A stretch of DNA of 64,000 nt from Sinomonas humi (GCF_000802235.1 NZ_JTDL01000147.1:1-64000), one strand, 5' to 3'; shown: positions 9,230 to 18,000, counted from the first letter of the stretch. The notes: a model not told the origin generated them from the letters alone. Numbers and translations: made by a program.

Positions 9230-9616
9230 CTACTTCGCGGCAACCGGAGCGTTGACGTCCGACGGGAGGGCCTTCTTGGCAACCTCGACGAGGGCGGCGA
9301 ATGCGCCGGCGTCGGAGACAGCAAGCTCGGCGAGCATGCGGCGGTCAACCTCGACCTCGGCGGCCTTGAGGCCCTGGATGAGGCGGTTGTAGGTCAGGCC
9401 GTTGGCGCGGGCAGCGGCGTTGATGCGCTGGATCCAGAGGCGGCGGAAGTCGCCCTTGCGCTTGTGGCGGTCCTGGTAGCTGTAGACGAACGAGTGCAGC
9501 AGCTGCTCTTTGGCCTTGCGGTAGAGGCGCGAACGCTGGCCTCGGTAGCCGGACGCCCGATCGAGGACGGTGCGGCGCTTCTTATGGGCGTTGACTGCCC
9601 GCTTCACACGTGCCAT
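9230..9616 (-). CDS. rplT: 50S ribosomal protein L20
   Basis: Full-length L20, 128 residues, which binds 23S rRNA early in large-subunit assembly. The N-terminus [14 protein letters not shown] and the block [20 protein letters not shown] are diagnostic. It is last in infC-rpmI-rplT. In other bacteria L20 also represses this operon by binding its leader or intergenic RNA. A hairpin with a UUCG loop (9683-9696) lies in the spacer from rpmI. A strong terminator follows the gene. Confidence 0.98.
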   Translation of the reverse strand: MARVKRAVNAHKKRRTVLDRASGYRGQRSRLYRKAKEQLLHSFVYSYQDRHKRKGDFRRLWIQRINAAARANGLTYNRLIQGLKAAEVEVDRRMLAELAVSDAGAFAALVEVAKKALPSDVNAPVAAK

Positions 9617-9682
9617 GTGTGTACTCCTTCAGAATCCTTCCCAGAGCCGCGGGCGCCCTGCGCCCGGCCGGGACGGCTAGGT

Positions 9683-9696
9683 GGCCCCGAAGGGCC
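9683..9696 (-). other. RNA hairpin with UUCG loop between rpmI and rplT
   Basis: On the minus strand GGCCC-TTCG-GGGCC forms a 5-base-pair stem closed by a stable UUCG tetraloop in the rpmI-rplT spacer. It may influence mRNA stability or translation of rplT; no regulatory function is shown by the sequence alone. Confidence 0.5.
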
Positions 9697-9714
9697 GGTT
9701 GACTGGGAAAGAAC

Positions 9715-9909
9715 TCAGATGCCGAGCATCCGCTTGATGACCTTGGCGTCGCCTCCGGACACGATCTTGTCCGCGTGCAGGCGGCGCGTGAGCGTCGTCG
9801 GCTTGTGCTCGAGGTAGTGGCGGCGGTTCGCCTGCTGACGCTTGAGCTTGCCCGAGCCAGTCAGCTTGAAGCGCTTCTTGGCGCCACTGTGGGTCTTCAT
9901 CTTCGGCAT
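9715..9909 (-). CDS. rpmI: 50S ribosomal protein L35
   Basis: The 64-residue L35 is recognised by [20 protein letters not shown] and the basic middle [11 protein letters not shown]. It is a structural protein of the large subunit. A clear AAGGAG ribosome-binding site precedes the ATG. The gene follows infC after a 125-base spacer rich in hairpins, which is where L20 acts as a repressor in other bacteria. Confidence 0.98.
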   Translation of the reverse strand: MPKMKTHSGAKKRFKLTGSGKLKRQQANRRHYLEHKPTTLTRRLHADKIVSGGDAKVIKRMLGI

Positions 9910-9931
9910 GGTGACCGATCTCCTTCGTTTC

Positions 9932-10018
9932 CCGCGGCACCAGGCCGCGGCTTTCTCTGGCGGCCCGCTTCCGCGGGCCGACTGGTGGTTCCGCTGGCCG
10001 CCAAGACCGAAAGGTCTT
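9932..10018 (-). promoter_or_regulatory. Structured infC-rpmI spacer, candidate L20-responsive RNA
   Basis: Three inverted repeats lie in this spacer: AAGACC/GGTCTT around a 4-base loop (10003-10018), CGGCCCGC/GCGGGCCG around a 4-base loop (9961-9980), and CCGCGG/CCGCGG (9932-9950). They fill the gap between the infC stop and the rpmI ribosome-binding site. In E. coli and Bacillus L20 binds RNA upstream of rpmI or infC to repress the operon; that this spacer does the same is inference from position and structure. Confidence 0.45.
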
Positions 10019-10034
10019 CAGCGGCTGCGGTGGA

Positions 10035-11141
10035 CTAGTTGCCCCGTCGTCCTGACGGGCGTGGTGCCGAGGGCTTGGGAGCTGCGGCACCGGGTCGAGG
10101 TGCTCCCGGCTTCGGGGCCTGCGGCCGAGGCGCCGACGGCTTCGGCGCTGCGGGCTTGGCGGCCTCGGCGGGCTTGGGTGCCTGGGGCCGAGGCGCCGGT
10201 GCCGGCCTGGGCGAAGGAGCCGGAGCCGCCTTGCGCTCGGGTTGGGCCACGGGCTTCTTGGCTGCGGGCGTCTCCGTCACCGAAGCTGGCCTCTCGGCCG
10301 GCTGCGCCGGTTCCTCCGCCGCCATAGCTGGCGTCTCCGCCGCCTGCGCCGGTTCCTCCGCCGCGTGCGCCGGTTCCTCCACCGCTACAGCTGGCGTTTC
10401 CGCCGTCGTCTCCTCCTGCGGCGTCTCGGCCGACGCCTCAGCCTCCACGGCCTCGGGCGCCTGCTCATCGGCCTGGACGGCCGCCTGCCGCAGGGCCTCG
10501 GGAAGCGCGTCGCCCAGAGACTGGGTCAGCGGAGCGTTGTCCGCTGTCACGCTCGCGGTCTTCGCTGCCTCGGCCTTGGCCTTGTCAGCGGCGCGCTGCG
10601 CGACCCTTCGGGCCTCGGCCTTCGCCTCAGCCTTGTTCTTGAGCGGACCGATCACCATGACCATGTTGCGACCGTCGATGCGCGGCGCCGATTCGATGGT
10701 GCCGACCTCGGCCACATCGTCCGCGAAGCGCTGCAGGAGCCGGATGCCCATCTCGGGACGCTGCTGTTCGCGGCCGCGGAACTGGATCATGGCCTTGACC
10801 TTGTCCCCGGCCCCGAGGAAGCGCAGCGCGTGGCCCTTCTTCGTCTCATAGTCGTGGGTATCGATCTTGAGGCGGAAGCGAATCTCCTTCAGAACCGTGT
10901 TCGTCTGGTTCTTGCGTGCCTCGCGAGCCTTGACCGCGGCCTCGTACTTGTACTTGCCGAAGTCCATCAGCTTGCACACCGGCGGTTTCGCCTGGGGTGC
11001 TACCTCAACGAGATCGAGGTCCGACTCGGCCGCCAGACGCAGCGCGTCCTCGATACGCACGATGCCGACCTGCTCGCCAGCAGGCCCCACGAGGCGCACC
11101 TCAGGGACGCGGATTCGCTCATTGATGCGTGGATCGCTAAT
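10035..11141 (-). CDS. infC: Translation initiation factor IF-3 with long Ala/Pro tail, ATT start
   Basis: IF-3 binds the 30S subunit, blocks premature joining and proofreads start codons. The N-domain (about 1-75, [19 protein letters not shown]) and C-domain (about 85-175, ending [14 protein letters not shown]) are complete. I chose the ATT codon at 11141 as start: GAGGAG lies 7 bases upstream, no ATG, GTG or TTG fits the IF-3 N-terminus, and rare AUU starts that allow autoregulation are well known for infC. Residues about 180-368 are a low-complexity Ala/Pro/Glu then Pro/Lys/Arg tail, roughly doubling the usual length of about 180. Direct DNA repeats underlie part of the tail. Confidence 0.93.
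   Translation of the reverse strand: MSDPRINERIRVPEVRLVGPAGEQVGIVRIEDALRLAAESDLDLVEVAPQAKPPVCKLMDFGKYKYEAAVKAREARKNQTNTVLKEIRFRLKIDTHDYETKKGHALRFLGAGDKVKAMIQFRGREQQRPEMGIRLLQRFADDVAEVGTIESAPRIDGRNMVMVIGPLKNKAEAKAEARRVAQRAADKAKAEAAKTASVTADNAPLTQSLGDALPEALRQAAVQADEQAPEAVEAEASAETPQEETTAETPAVAVEEPAHAAEEPAQAAETPAMAAEEPAQPAERPASVTETPAAKKPVAQPERKAAPAPSPRPAPAPRPQAPKPAEAAKPAAPKPSAPRPQAPKPGAPRPGAAAPKPSAPRPSGRRGN
10303..10404. repeat. Imperfect direct repeats in the infC tail
   Basis: TGCGCCGGTTCCTCC recurs three times (starting near 10303, 10344 and 10366), interleaved with related GCTGGCGTCTCCGCC-like units. On the coding strand these encode EEPA-AAETPA-type repeats of the IF-3 tail. The copy number is likely to vary between strains by slippage or recombination. 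Confidence 0.7.
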
Positions 11142-11186
11142 GTTCAAGCTCCTCAAGTAGTCCGGGACAGCCCCGACAACGAGGAA

Positions 11187-11216
11187 GGCCCCCGATTGTC
11201 GGTGCAATCGGAGGCC
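11187..11216 (-). terminator. Attenuator-like hairpin in the infC leader
   Basis: On the minus strand GGCCTCCGATTG, a 6-base loop and CAATCGGGGGCC form a 12-position stem with one mismatch, followed by TTCCTCGTTGT. It lies 46 bases upstream of the infC ribosome-binding site region and about 140 bases after the likely promoter. A terminator placed within the leader suggests attenuation of the operon. The regulator is not visible. Confidence 0.6.
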
Positions 11217-11351
11217 TCGAAGGTGGGCGCCGCCTTGGACGCCGTGTCCGGCAGCGGCGGGGTGCCGCGCCAGTCAACCTGAGTACCCGGCAGCAATGCG
11301 ATCGCACGCCGACGCGGGTGGGAGAGATCTCCGCTTGCAAACTGTCAATCA

Positions 11352-11357
11352 AGTATA
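11352..11357 (-). promoter_or_regulatory. Probable infC operon promoter (-10)
   Basis: TATACT, read on the minus strand, is a near-consensus -10 about 210 bases upstream of the infC ATT. A weak -35 (TTATTC) lies 17 bases further upstream. This gives a leader of about 200 bases containing the attenuator-like hairpin. Just upstream a CAGGC/GCCTG repeat flanks an A-rich loop. Confidence 0.55.
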
Positions 11358-11414
11358 CAGGCAAAAAAACGCCTGAATAACGACATCCAGTCGGTCTGTG
11401 CCAAGCTTAGCAGC

Positions 11415-11780
11415 ATGAGCACTGACCACACTGACCAGAACGGCACGGGCGCCGGCGCGAGCACCGAACTGCGGGACATCGCGGAAGTCCCCGCCGTCGA
11501 GGTCATCACGACCACCGCGGTCCACCTCATGAGCGCCGCGGCCGTCAAAGTAGGTCTGGCCGACGAGGGTGAAGAACTCAAGGACCTCGACGAGGCACGA
11601 AAGCTCATCACAGCGCTGGCAGGCCTCGTCACCGCCGCGGCCCCCGAGATCGGCTCCCAGCACGCGGCCCCACTTCGCGACGGGCTGCGATCGCTTCAGC
11701 TTGCGTTCCGAGAGGCGTCGACCATCCAAGACGCTCCGGGAAAGGGCCCCGGCGAGAAGTACACCGGCCCTGTCAACTGA
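11415..11780 (+). CDS. DUF1844 family protein
   Basis: A 121-residue acidic, helical cytoplasmic protein. The block VHLMSAAAVKVGL and DEARKLITALAGLV match DUF1844, a small family often found next to infC in actinobacteria. No function is established. It is divergent from infC across a 273-base regulatory gap, and convergent with the MFS transporter, whose stop overlaps its 3' end by 8 bases. Confidence 0.8.
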   Translation: MSTDHTDQNGTGAGASTELRDIAEVPAVEVITTTAVHLMSAAAVKVGLADEGEELKDLDEARKLITALAGLVTAAAPEIGSQHAAPLRDGLRSLQLAFREASTIQDAPGKGPGEKYTGPVN

Positions 11781-13086
11781 CCCCTTCGACGGCGGCGCGA
11801 CGCCGTCGTCGCGCGCCCTGCGCGAGCAGGCCCGCGCCGCATAGCACGACGCCCTCGACCCCTATCCCGACGAAGCCGGCCCAGGGTCCGACTGCGTCGA
11901 TCGTGAGTCCTGTGAAGGGCGAGCCAAGGGCCGTCCCCGCCGTGAGCGCGGAACCGTACCAGCCCATGGCCTCGCCGCGGCGCGCTTCGTCGACGAGCGA
12001 GGCCACGGCCTCGGACGCCGCGGAGAGCGTAGGCGCGCAGAGGAACCCGGCAGGCACGGAGAGCAGGGCCAGACTCGCCACGTCTCCCGCGAACCCCATC
12101 GGGATCGTGAGCGCAGACATGAGTAGCAGCAGCACGAGTGGATGCACCTTGCGAGTCATCGCGCCGTAGACGAGACCGCCGACGAGCGAGGAGAGGCACC
12201 ACGCGAAGAAGACGACTCCGAGTTCCTCCCCCTGGCCGTGACCGCGCAGGACAGCCACGATCCCGACGTCGGTACCCGACAGGACGATGCCCGCTCCGGC
12301 AGCGACGACGAGAACGACGACGACGCCCGTCGAGAGCCAGCCGAGCCCTCCGCTGGCACGGCCGATGATCCGGCGCAGGCCCGAGGCGCCGTCCGCCTGG
12401 CCGGCAGCGACCTCAGCGGGTGCTGCGCTCTCGGCCGATTCAACCCCCGATGCCACATCCGGCTCGCAGGCCGCTGCGCCCTCGTCCGCTACAGCACCTG
12501 GCTGACCCGAGCGCGTCGGAGGGTTGAACCAGACGAGAGCGAGTCCGGCAAGGGCCGCCGAGAGACCGACGGCCGTGATTCCGACGACGGTAGAGAGCTG
12601 CACCCCGACAAGCGCCGCGAGCGCGGGCCCCACCATGAACGTGACTTCGGTGCAGATGGAATCGAGCGCAAAGGCCGTCCGCCTCTGAGCGGGTGTCGTC
12701 ATGACGCCGAGCGACTGCCGCACGACGGAGAAGATCGGCAACGCGAACATTCCGCCGACGAGGGCCGCAGCCAGCAGGCCGGGGTAGTTGAGATGCGGCG
12801 CAATCGACCAGACGACGGCCTCAGCCACAATCGAGGGGATGAGCGCGCGCCGGAGCCCGACCGTGTCGACCCGGCGACCACGCCACGGTGCACCGATCGC
12901 GATGCCGATCGTGAGGAGCGCCGCCACGGCCCCGGCTGGGCCGTAACCCAGGCGAAGGGTCTGGACGACATGCAGCGTGAGCAGCACGCCGGCTGCCGAG
13001 TGTGGAATCCGCGCGACCATCGCGACGAGCAGCAGATTCCGTACGGGGCGGCGCCGCCAAAGTTGCCCGTACAGGGCGAAGTCCAT
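11773..13086 (-). CDS. MFS transporter
   Basis: A 437-residue major facilitator protein with about 12 transmembrane helices in two halves, split by a long loop (about 195-245) rich in Ala, Glu and Asp. Features such as RGRRVDTVGLRRALIPS in the loop between helices 2 and 3 fit MFS motif A. The gene order beside SseB and the his genes is chromosomal housekeeping and gives no clue to substrate. Export of small molecules is a reasonable family-level guess. A purine-rich ribosome-binding site precedes the ATG. Confidence 0.82.
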   Translation of the reverse strand: MDFALYGQLWRRRPVRNLLLVAMVARIPHSAAGVLLTLHVVQTLRLGYGPAGAVAALLTIGIAIGAPWRGRRVDTVGLRRALIPSIVAEAVVWSIAPHLNYPGLLAAALVGGMFALPIFSVVRQSLGVMTTPAQRRTAFALDSICTEVTFMVGPALAALVGVQLSTVVGITAVGLSAALAGLALVWFNPPTRSGQPGAVADEGAAACEPDVASGVESAESAAPAEVAAGQADGASGLRRIIGRASGGLGWLSTGVVVVLVVAAGAGIVLSGTDVGIVAVLRGHGQGEELGVVFFAWCLSSLVGGLVYGAMTRKVHPLVLLLLMSALTIPMGFAGDVASLALLSVPAGFLCAPTLSAASEAVASLVDEARRGEAMGWYGSALTAGTALGSPFTGLTIDAVGPWAGFVGIGVEGVVLCGAGLLAQGARRRRRAAVEGVS

Positions 13087-13124
13087 CGGTCCCCCTCTTT
13101 GCGTCCTCCCCGTAACGCCTTCCC

Positions 13125-14000
13125 CTATCGGACCCCTGCCGTGCGGAGGGAAACCTCGATCGAGTCCACGGCCTCTGCGAAGCGCTCGGTGCGTGCGAGC
13201 CGGCCGTTCAGCTCTGCCACGATGCCACGTACGGACTCCGCAGGCAAGCCGGCGCTGAGCTCGAGAACGATCCGGAGCTCAGGACCCGGGCCGCCGCCGT
13301 TCAGGATCCGCCCTGAGCGGTCTCGGCTCACGACGCCCTTGCCCGGCTCAAGACGAACCCCGCGAATCTGCTCGATCCCCTCGATGGCGGCCGCAACGAC
13401 CTGCACGAGCGTCTCGTCGCGGTACGACGGCGTCCATAGCCGTTGCTGCGCCAACGCCCATACGGCCGGCCGGCGAAGCACGAAGGTTCTGTCCGCCCCG
13501 GGATCGAGGACCACGAGTTCGGCACCCTCCGAAACGGCCGAAAGGGCAGCCCGTGGTGCAAAGACAGCGACAGGACGCGCCTCGGGGTGCCACGATTCAA
13601 GCCGCGCGACGGAGGTGAACGCGGGGAGAGCCTTTCGCCCATCGGGGGCGCTGAGCGTCACGAGGGCCATATCGGCCTCTTTGTCCTCTGCGAAGCCATG
13701 GTCGCCGAGACCGCCCTCGGCAAGGGTCGCGACGACAGGGACGAACACCCGGGCCGCCGAGAGCGCCTCGTGGACAGCTTCCTCCGTCCCGCCCGAGGCA
13801 AGCGCCTCCAAGGCCGCCTCTACGGCCGGGTCCGCCGCGCCGTCGTCGGCGTCGAAGCGGTGGAGCGGATTCCCCTCGCCGGCGAGGTCGCGCCCCGCCC
13901 AGGGCTGGCCGGCCGAGTCAGTTCCCTCGCCCGCCCGGTGGAGGGCTGCTGCAATGTGCCCCGGAAGGTGCCGCGGGGCCGGGTTGCCTTCCGCGCTCAT
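13125..14000 (-). CDS. SseB family protein
   Basis: A 291-residue cytoplasmic protein with an N-terminal SseB-type domain (about 60-175, with VFVPVVATLAEGG and DMALVTLSAPDGRKALPAFTS). The C-terminal region (about 190-290) may be a second ferredoxin-like fold; it is not recognised. SseB-named proteins here are unrelated in function to secretion chaperones, and their role in actinobacteria is unknown. The start lies one base after the priA stop, so it is the last gene of the hisB-hisH-ORF-priA unit. Confidence 0.8.
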   Translation of the reverse strand: MSAEGNPAPRHLPGHIAAALHRAGEGTDSAGQPWAGRDLAGEGNPLHRFDADDGAADPAVEAALEALASGGTEEAVHEALSAARVFVPVVATLAEGGLGDHGFAEDKEADMALVTLSAPDGRKALPAFTSVARLESWHPEARPVAVFAPRAALSAVSEGAELVVLDPGADRTFVLRRPAVWALAQQRLWTPSYRDETLVQVVAAAIEGIEQIRGVRLEPGKGVVSRDRSGRILNGGGPGPELRIVLELSAGLPAESVRGIVAELNGRLARTERFAEAVDSIEVSLRTAGVR

Positions 14001-14001
14001 G

Positions 14002-14742
14002 TCACCGGCGGCCGGCGACGTCGAGCGCCTCCGGCAGCGTGAACTTGCCCGCGTAGAGCGCTTTGCCGACGATCGCTCCCTCGACGCCGAGTGGGACTAG
14101 CTCGCGGAGCGCACGGAGATCGTCGAGGCTCGAGATTCCACCCGAGGCGACAACAGGCTTGTCGGTCCGCTCGCACATCTCGCGGAGGAGTTCGACATTG
14201 GGGCCGCGCAGCGTTCCGTCCTTCGTGACATCCGTGACGACGTAGCGCGAGCATCCTGCGTCCTCGAGGCGCGCGAGCACCTCCCAGAGGTCACCGCCCT
14301 CCTTCGTCCAGCCGCGGGCGGCGAGCGTCGTCCCCCGTACATCGAGGCCGACGGCGATCTGGTCGCCGTAGCGCTCGATCGCGCGCGCCGTCCAGGCCGG
14401 GTCCTCGAGTGCTGCCGTCCCGAGGTTGACCCGCGCGGCGCCGAGCTCGAGCGCGGCGTCGAGGGACGCGTCGTCGCGGATGCCGCCGGAGAGCTCGACC
14501 TTCACGGAGAGCTGGCGAACGACGTCGGCGAGCAGCTCGCGATTGCTGCCGCGACCGAAAGCGGCATCGAGGTCGACCAGATGCACCCACTCGGCACCGT
14601 CGTTCTGCCAGGCGAGCGCCGCCTCGAGCGGCTCGCCGTAGCTCGTCTCACTCCCGGCCTCGCCCTGCACGAGGCGCACGGCCTGGCCGTCGGCGACGTC
14701 AACGGCGGGCAGCAGCTCGAGGATGGACTCGCCAGCGGTCAT
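14002..14742 (-). CDS. priA: Bifunctional HisA/TrpF isomerase PriA
   Basis: A 246-residue (beta-alpha)8 barrel that isomerises ProFAR in histidine synthesis and, in actinobacteria, also PRA in tryptophan synthesis. D15 ([14 protein letters not shown]) is the expected base and D175 ([13 protein letters not shown]) the acid. R143 and W145 in ARGWTKEGG are the residues that allow M. tuberculosis PriA to switch between the two substrates, so this is the bispecific form rather than a plain HisA. It follows hisH and a 51-residue membrane protein and precedes sseB. Confidence 0.93.
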   Translation of the reverse strand: MTAGESILELLPAVDVADGQAVRLVQGEAGSETSYGEPLEAALAWQNDGAEWVHLVDLDAAFGRGSNRELLADVVRQLSVKVELSGGIRDDASLDAALELGAARVNLGTAALEDPAWTARAIERYGDQIAVGLDVRGTTLAARGWTKEGGDLWEVLARLEDAGCSRYVVTDVTKDGTLRGPNVELLREMCERTDKPVVASGGISSLDDLRALRELVPLGVEGAIVGKALYAGKFTLPEALDVAGRR

Positions 14743-14769
14743 GAAGGATCTCCTTGTGGTGGGCGGCTT

Positions 14770-14925
14770 TCAGGCCGATTGAGTGAAGAGGTAGGCAGCG
14801 ACAAGCGCGGCGGCAGCGAGAACAGCGAATGAGATCCAGACCCAGTTCGCCATTCCCTGACGGCGGAAGGACACGACACCGCCGATGAGGATCCCGGCGA
14901 GGCCGAAGAGCAGCACCGACCACAT
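14770..14925 (-). CDS. Small membrane protein within the his operon
   Basis: A 51-residue ORF reading MWSVLLFGLAGILIGGVVSF, then RRQGMANW, then a second hydrophobic helix ending LVAAYLFTQSA. It has two transmembrane segments with a short positively charged loop. The ATG directly abuts the hisH stop (14926-14928), so it is translationally coupled, and priA begins 27 bases downstream. The uninterrupted frame, clean coupling and two-helix pattern support a real gene. Function unknown; I see no link to histidine chemistry. Confidence 0.75.
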   Translation of the reverse strand: MWSVLLFGLAGILIGGVVSFRRQGMANWVWISFAVLAAAALVAAYLFTQSA

Positions 14926-15678
14926 CTAGGCGGAGGCCTTCTCATTCGAGGGCGCGTTCTTCGGCTTGAGGGAAGACACCCAGTTCCGCAGCAACCGCGC
15001 GCCGGCCTCGCCCGACTTCTCCGGGTGGAACTGCGTCGCGCACAGCGGGCCGTTCTCGACAGCCGCGATGAACGGAGCACCGTGCTCCGACCAAGTCACG
15101 AGCGGCGCTGCCATGCCCGGATGGCTAGCGTCGAACTTCCATTCCTGCACGCCGTACGAGTGCACGAAGTAGAAGCGCTCGTCCTCGATGCCCTCGAACA
15201 GGCGCGACCCTTCGGGCACGCTCACCGTGTTCCATCCCATGTGGGGGACGACGGCGGCAGGCAGCAGCTCTACGGTTCCCGGCCACTCCCCGAGTCCCTC
15301 CGACTCGACGCCGTGCTCGACACCGCGCTCGAACATGACCTGGAGGCCGACGCAGATGGCGAGAACCGGGCGACCCCCGGCCACGCGCCGACCGATGATC
15401 CTCAGGCCGTCCACCGACTTGAGCTCGTCCATGACCGTCGCGAATGCACCGACGCCCGGAACCACGAGACCATCCGCGTTGAGCGCATCCTCCGGCTTCG
15501 AACTCAGGGTTACAGCCGCACCAGCGCTTTCGAGTGCGCGAACCGCCGAGCGCACGTTGCCCGAGCCGTAATCGAGGACGACGACGGTGGGGCGCCCTTC
15601 GGGATCGGGTGCGGGGCCCCCGTGGTTGCGTGCGTCCACGGCGATTCCGTTGGTTGCGGACTCCCCCGCTTCGCTCAC
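14926..15678 (-). CDS. hisH: Imidazole glycerol phosphate synthase subunit HisH
   Basis: Glutaminase subunit that feeds ammonia to HisF. A class I amidotransferase domain has the nucleophile C109 ([12 protein letters not shown]) and H218/E220 (QFHPEKSG). The 250-residue product carries about 28 extra residues before [12 protein letters not shown], longer than usual; a later start is possible. The ATG overlaps the hisB stop by 4 bases. hisF is not in the window. Confidence 0.95.
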   Translation of the reverse strand: MSEAGESATNGIAVDARNHGGPAPDPEGRPTVVVLDYGSGNVRSAVRALESAGAAVTLSSKPEDALNADGLVVPGVGAFATVMDELKSVDGLRIIGRRVAGGRPVLAICVGLQVMFERGVEHGVESEGLGEWPGTVELLPAAVVPHMGWNTVSVPEGSRLFEGIEDERFYFVHSYGVQEWKFDASHPGMAAPLVTWSEHGAPFIAAVENGPLCATQFHPEKSGEAGARLLRNWVSSLKPKNAPSNEKASA

Positions 15679-16307
15679 AGCGCACCCTTCGTCGAAGGGA
15701 TTGCCTCGCCGATCCGCGGGTCGAGTTCGACTGCGGCCCGCAGGGCGCGGGCGAACGCCTTGAACTGCGCCTCGACGATGTGGTGCGGATCCCGGCCGGC
15801 GAGCACAGTCATGTGCAGGCAGATGCCCGCGTGCAGGGTGATCGCCTCGAAGACGTGGCGTGTGAGGGACCCGGTGAAGTGGCCGCCGATGAGGTGGTAC
15901 TCCTGCCCCGCCGGCTCGCCGGAGTGGACGAGGTATGGCCGTCCGGAAACGTCCACCACCGCGTTCGCGAGCGCCTCGTCGAGCGGAATCGTCGCCTCGC
16001 CGAACCGCCGGATGCCCGCCTTGCTTCCGAGCGCTTCCTTGAGCACCTCGCCAAAGGTGATCGCGATGTCCTCGACAGTGTGGTGGACGTCGATGTGCGT
16101 GTCCCCCGTGGCCCTGACTGTGAGATCGATGAGCGAATGCTTGGACAGCGCCGTGAGCATGTGATCGTAGAAGGGCACGCTGCTCGAGATCTCGGAACGG
16201 CCCGTGCCGTCGAGGTTGATCTCTACGAAGACGGACGACTCGGAAGTCGTGCGCTCCATCCGCGCCGTTCGCGAAGTGCGACGCGCAGCCTGCAGCTCGG
16301 TGGTCAT
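15675..16307 (-). CDS. hisB: Imidazoleglycerol-phosphate dehydratase
   Basis: Catalyses dehydration of IGP to imidazole acetol phosphate in histidine synthesis. The 210-residue monofunctional enzyme has the manganese-binding signatures [12 protein letters not shown] and HHTVEDIAI. The ATG at 16307 has an AAGGA ribosome-binding site; the frame is open 15 codons upstream but lacks one. It lies 55 bases after hisC and overlaps hisH by 4 bases. Confidence 0.95.
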   Translation of the reverse strand: MTTELQAARRTSRTARMERTTSESSVFVEINLDGTGRSEISSSVPFYDHMLTALSKHSLIDLTVRATGDTHIDVHHTVEDIAITFGEVLKEALGSKAGIRRFGEATIPLDEALANAVVDVSGRPYLVHSGEPAGQEYHLIGGHFTGSLTRHVFEAITLHAGICLHMTVLAGRDPHHIVEAQFKAFARALRAAVELDPRIGEAIPSTKGAL

Positions 16308-16362
16308 GGGTGAACGTCCTTCAATGGAAGCTGATGCGGGAGACCAATCCATTCTAGGCGGC

Positions 16363-17493
16363 CTAGGAGCGCTCCTCCTCGAGGAGCTCTTCGAGCCGCG
16401 AGAGGAAGGCAGAGGTCTCGGACTCGGTTCCGGCCGTCACCCGAAGGCTGCCGGGGATTCCCACGTCACGGACCAGCACGCCTGCCTCGAGCAGTCCCCG
16501 CCAGATGCGCTGTGGATCCGCCAGCCCGGTGAAGAAGACGAAGTTCGAATCGGAGGATGCGGGCCTCAGCCCCAGTCGCTCGAGCTCCTTCACGATGCGG
16601 TCCCGCTGGTGCTTGATCGCCTCGACCTCGGACATGAGTGAAGCGCGGTGCTGAAGGGCCGCGAGGGCAGTCGCCTGGGTTATCGCTGAGAGGTGGTAGG
16701 GAAGGCGGACGAGCCGGAGGGCGTCGGTCACCTCTTGCGCCGCCGCGAGGTACCCGAGACGGGCGCCGGCGAGGGCGAAGGCCTTGCTCATCGTCCGGCT
16801 GACCACGAGTCGCGGACGTCCCGGAAGGAGCGTGAGTGCGCTCTGCGTCCCGAGCTGTGCGAACTCCGCATACGCCTCGTCGACGATAACGATGGCTTGG
16901 CTCTCCTCGCCGGCTTCGTACACGGCTTCGACGACGTCGAGGCCGAGCGCGGTCCCCGTGGGGTTGTTCGGCGAGCACAGGAAGACGATGTTGGGCGCGA
17001 GCTCCCGCACCTGCCGCGCCGCCGATTCCGCGCTGAGCTCGTAATCGGCATCCCGCACGCCCTTGAGGTAGGCGGTTCCTGTACCCGCGGCAAGCAGTGG
17101 GTACATGGAATAGGTCGGAGGGAAGCCGAGGGCAGAGCGACCGGGACCGCCGAAGGCCTGGAGGAGCTGCTGGAGCACCTCGTTCGAGCCGTTGGCGGCC
17201 CAGAGCTGCTCGGGGGTCAGGTCATGGCCCAGATACTCGGCGAGAGCCTCGCGAAGCTCGGTGAATTCGCGGTCGGGGTATCTGTTGAGCGTCGAGACGG
17301 CTTCTCGCACGGATCGAGCTATGGCCTCCTGGACGTCCTGGGGCACTCCGTACGTATTCTCGTTGACGTTGAGCATGATCGGGACGTCCAGCTGCGGCGC
17401 TCCGTAAGGATGCTGGCCGCGCAGGTCCTCGCGCAAAGGGAGCCGCGCGAGGCGCTCCTCACGGGAGGTGGGCTGCACAGTCTGATCGTTCAC
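16363..17493 (-). CDS. hisC: Histidinol-phosphate aminotransferase
   Basis: PLP-dependent transaminase of histidine synthesis, 376 residues. The fold-type I pattern is complete: NENTYG near 44, SPNNPTG at 174-180, DEAYAE at 205-210 and the PLP lysine K237 in [16 protein letters not shown]. The start is GTG, with TAGGCT (17500-17505) 6 bases upstream, implying a leaderless transcript for hisC-hisB-hisH-ORF-priA-sseB. The paralogous aromatic aminotransferases are similar, but the his context decides. Confidence 0.93.
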   Translation of the reverse strand: MNDQTVQPTSREERLARLPLREDLRGQHPYGAPQLDVPIMLNVNENTYGVPQDVQEAIARSVREAVSTLNRYPDREFTELREALAEYLGHDLTPEQLWAANGSNEVLQQLLQAFGGPGRSALGFPPTYSMYPLLAAGTGTAYLKGVRDADYELSAESAARQVRELAPNIVFLCSPNNPTGTALGLDVVEAVYEAGEESQAIVIVDEAYAEFAQLGTQSALTLLPGRPRLVVSRTMSKAFALAGARLGYLAAAQEVTDALRLVRLPYHLSAITQATALAALQHRASLMSEVEAIKHQRDRIVKELERLGLRPASSDSNFVFFTGLADPQRIWRGLLEAGVLVRDVGIPGSLRVTAGTESETSAFLSRLEELLEEERS

Positions 17494-17582
17494 CGGTCCA
17501 GCCTACGCCCGCACGGATGACGGCTCCGCATTCGTGAACCAGGCCCGCCTCAGCTTTAAGCCCCGCTTCTTTGAGCCCCGCT

Positions 17583-17960
17583 TCAGCCTGCCGTCGGGAC
17601 CTGAATCTGCTGCCCTGCAGCGACATTGGTCGAATCGAGGTTGTTGAGCTCGACGATCTCGCCGATAACCGCGCGCGGGTCGCGGTCTGGAGCGTACTGC
17701 GCAGCGACAGTCCACAGCGATTGCCCCTGCTGGAGGGTCACCTGCCTCGTGTGAGTGACTGTCGGGGCGGTATCGCCAGCATGCGCAGGCGCGATGAGTC
17801 CGCTGAGGAACGCGAGCAGCAGGACCGCCCCAAGGAACGACGGCAGCGCAATGAGCACCAGTCGGCCGCGGCGCGTGAGCCGCAGGCGGGAACGCCGATC
17901 CTCCGCCCCGGCTGATTGAGCCGGTGCCCCTGCGAACGGAACTGCGAATGCGTGTGCCAC
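17583..17960 (-). CDS. SOS-linked LysM membrane protein, probable cell-division inhibitor
   Basis: A 125-residue protein with a basic N-terminus, one transmembrane helix (about 33-57) and an extracytoplasmic LysM domain (about 72-122, TLQQGQSLWTVAAQYAPDR). It is divergent from lexA, and a near-perfect LexA box lies 25 bases upstream of its GTG start (AGGAGG ribosome-binding site). This layout equals Rv2719c/ChiZ beside lexA in mycobacteria, DivS in corynebacteria and YneA in Bacillus, all SOS-induced proteins that halt septation. I therefore infer a role in delaying division after DNA damage; no catalytic residues are visible. Confidence 0.82.
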   Translation of the reverse strand: MAHAFAVPFAGAPAQSAGAEDRRSRLRLTRRGRLVLIALPSFLGAVLLLAFLSGLIAPAHAGDTAPTVTHTRQVTLQQGQSLWTVAAQYAPDRDPRAVIGEIVELNNLDSTNVAAGQQIQVPTAG

Positions 17961-17984
17961 GGTTCTTCCTCCTCAGGAATGTCT

Positions 17985-18000
17985 TCGAACATGTCTTCGA
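17985..18000. promoter_or_regulatory. LexA box 1 (LysM gene side)
   Basis: TCGAACATGTCTTCGA matches the actinobacterial LexA consensus TCGAACRNRYGTTCGA with one mismatch. It lies 25 bases upstream of the LysM gene start and 192 bases upstream of lexA, so it most likely controls the LysM gene. Confidence 0.88.

Noticed and set aside
12142-14100. 652-codon plus-strand ORF across the MFS, sseB and priA genes
   Set aside because: Crosses three real genes and has shadow composition.
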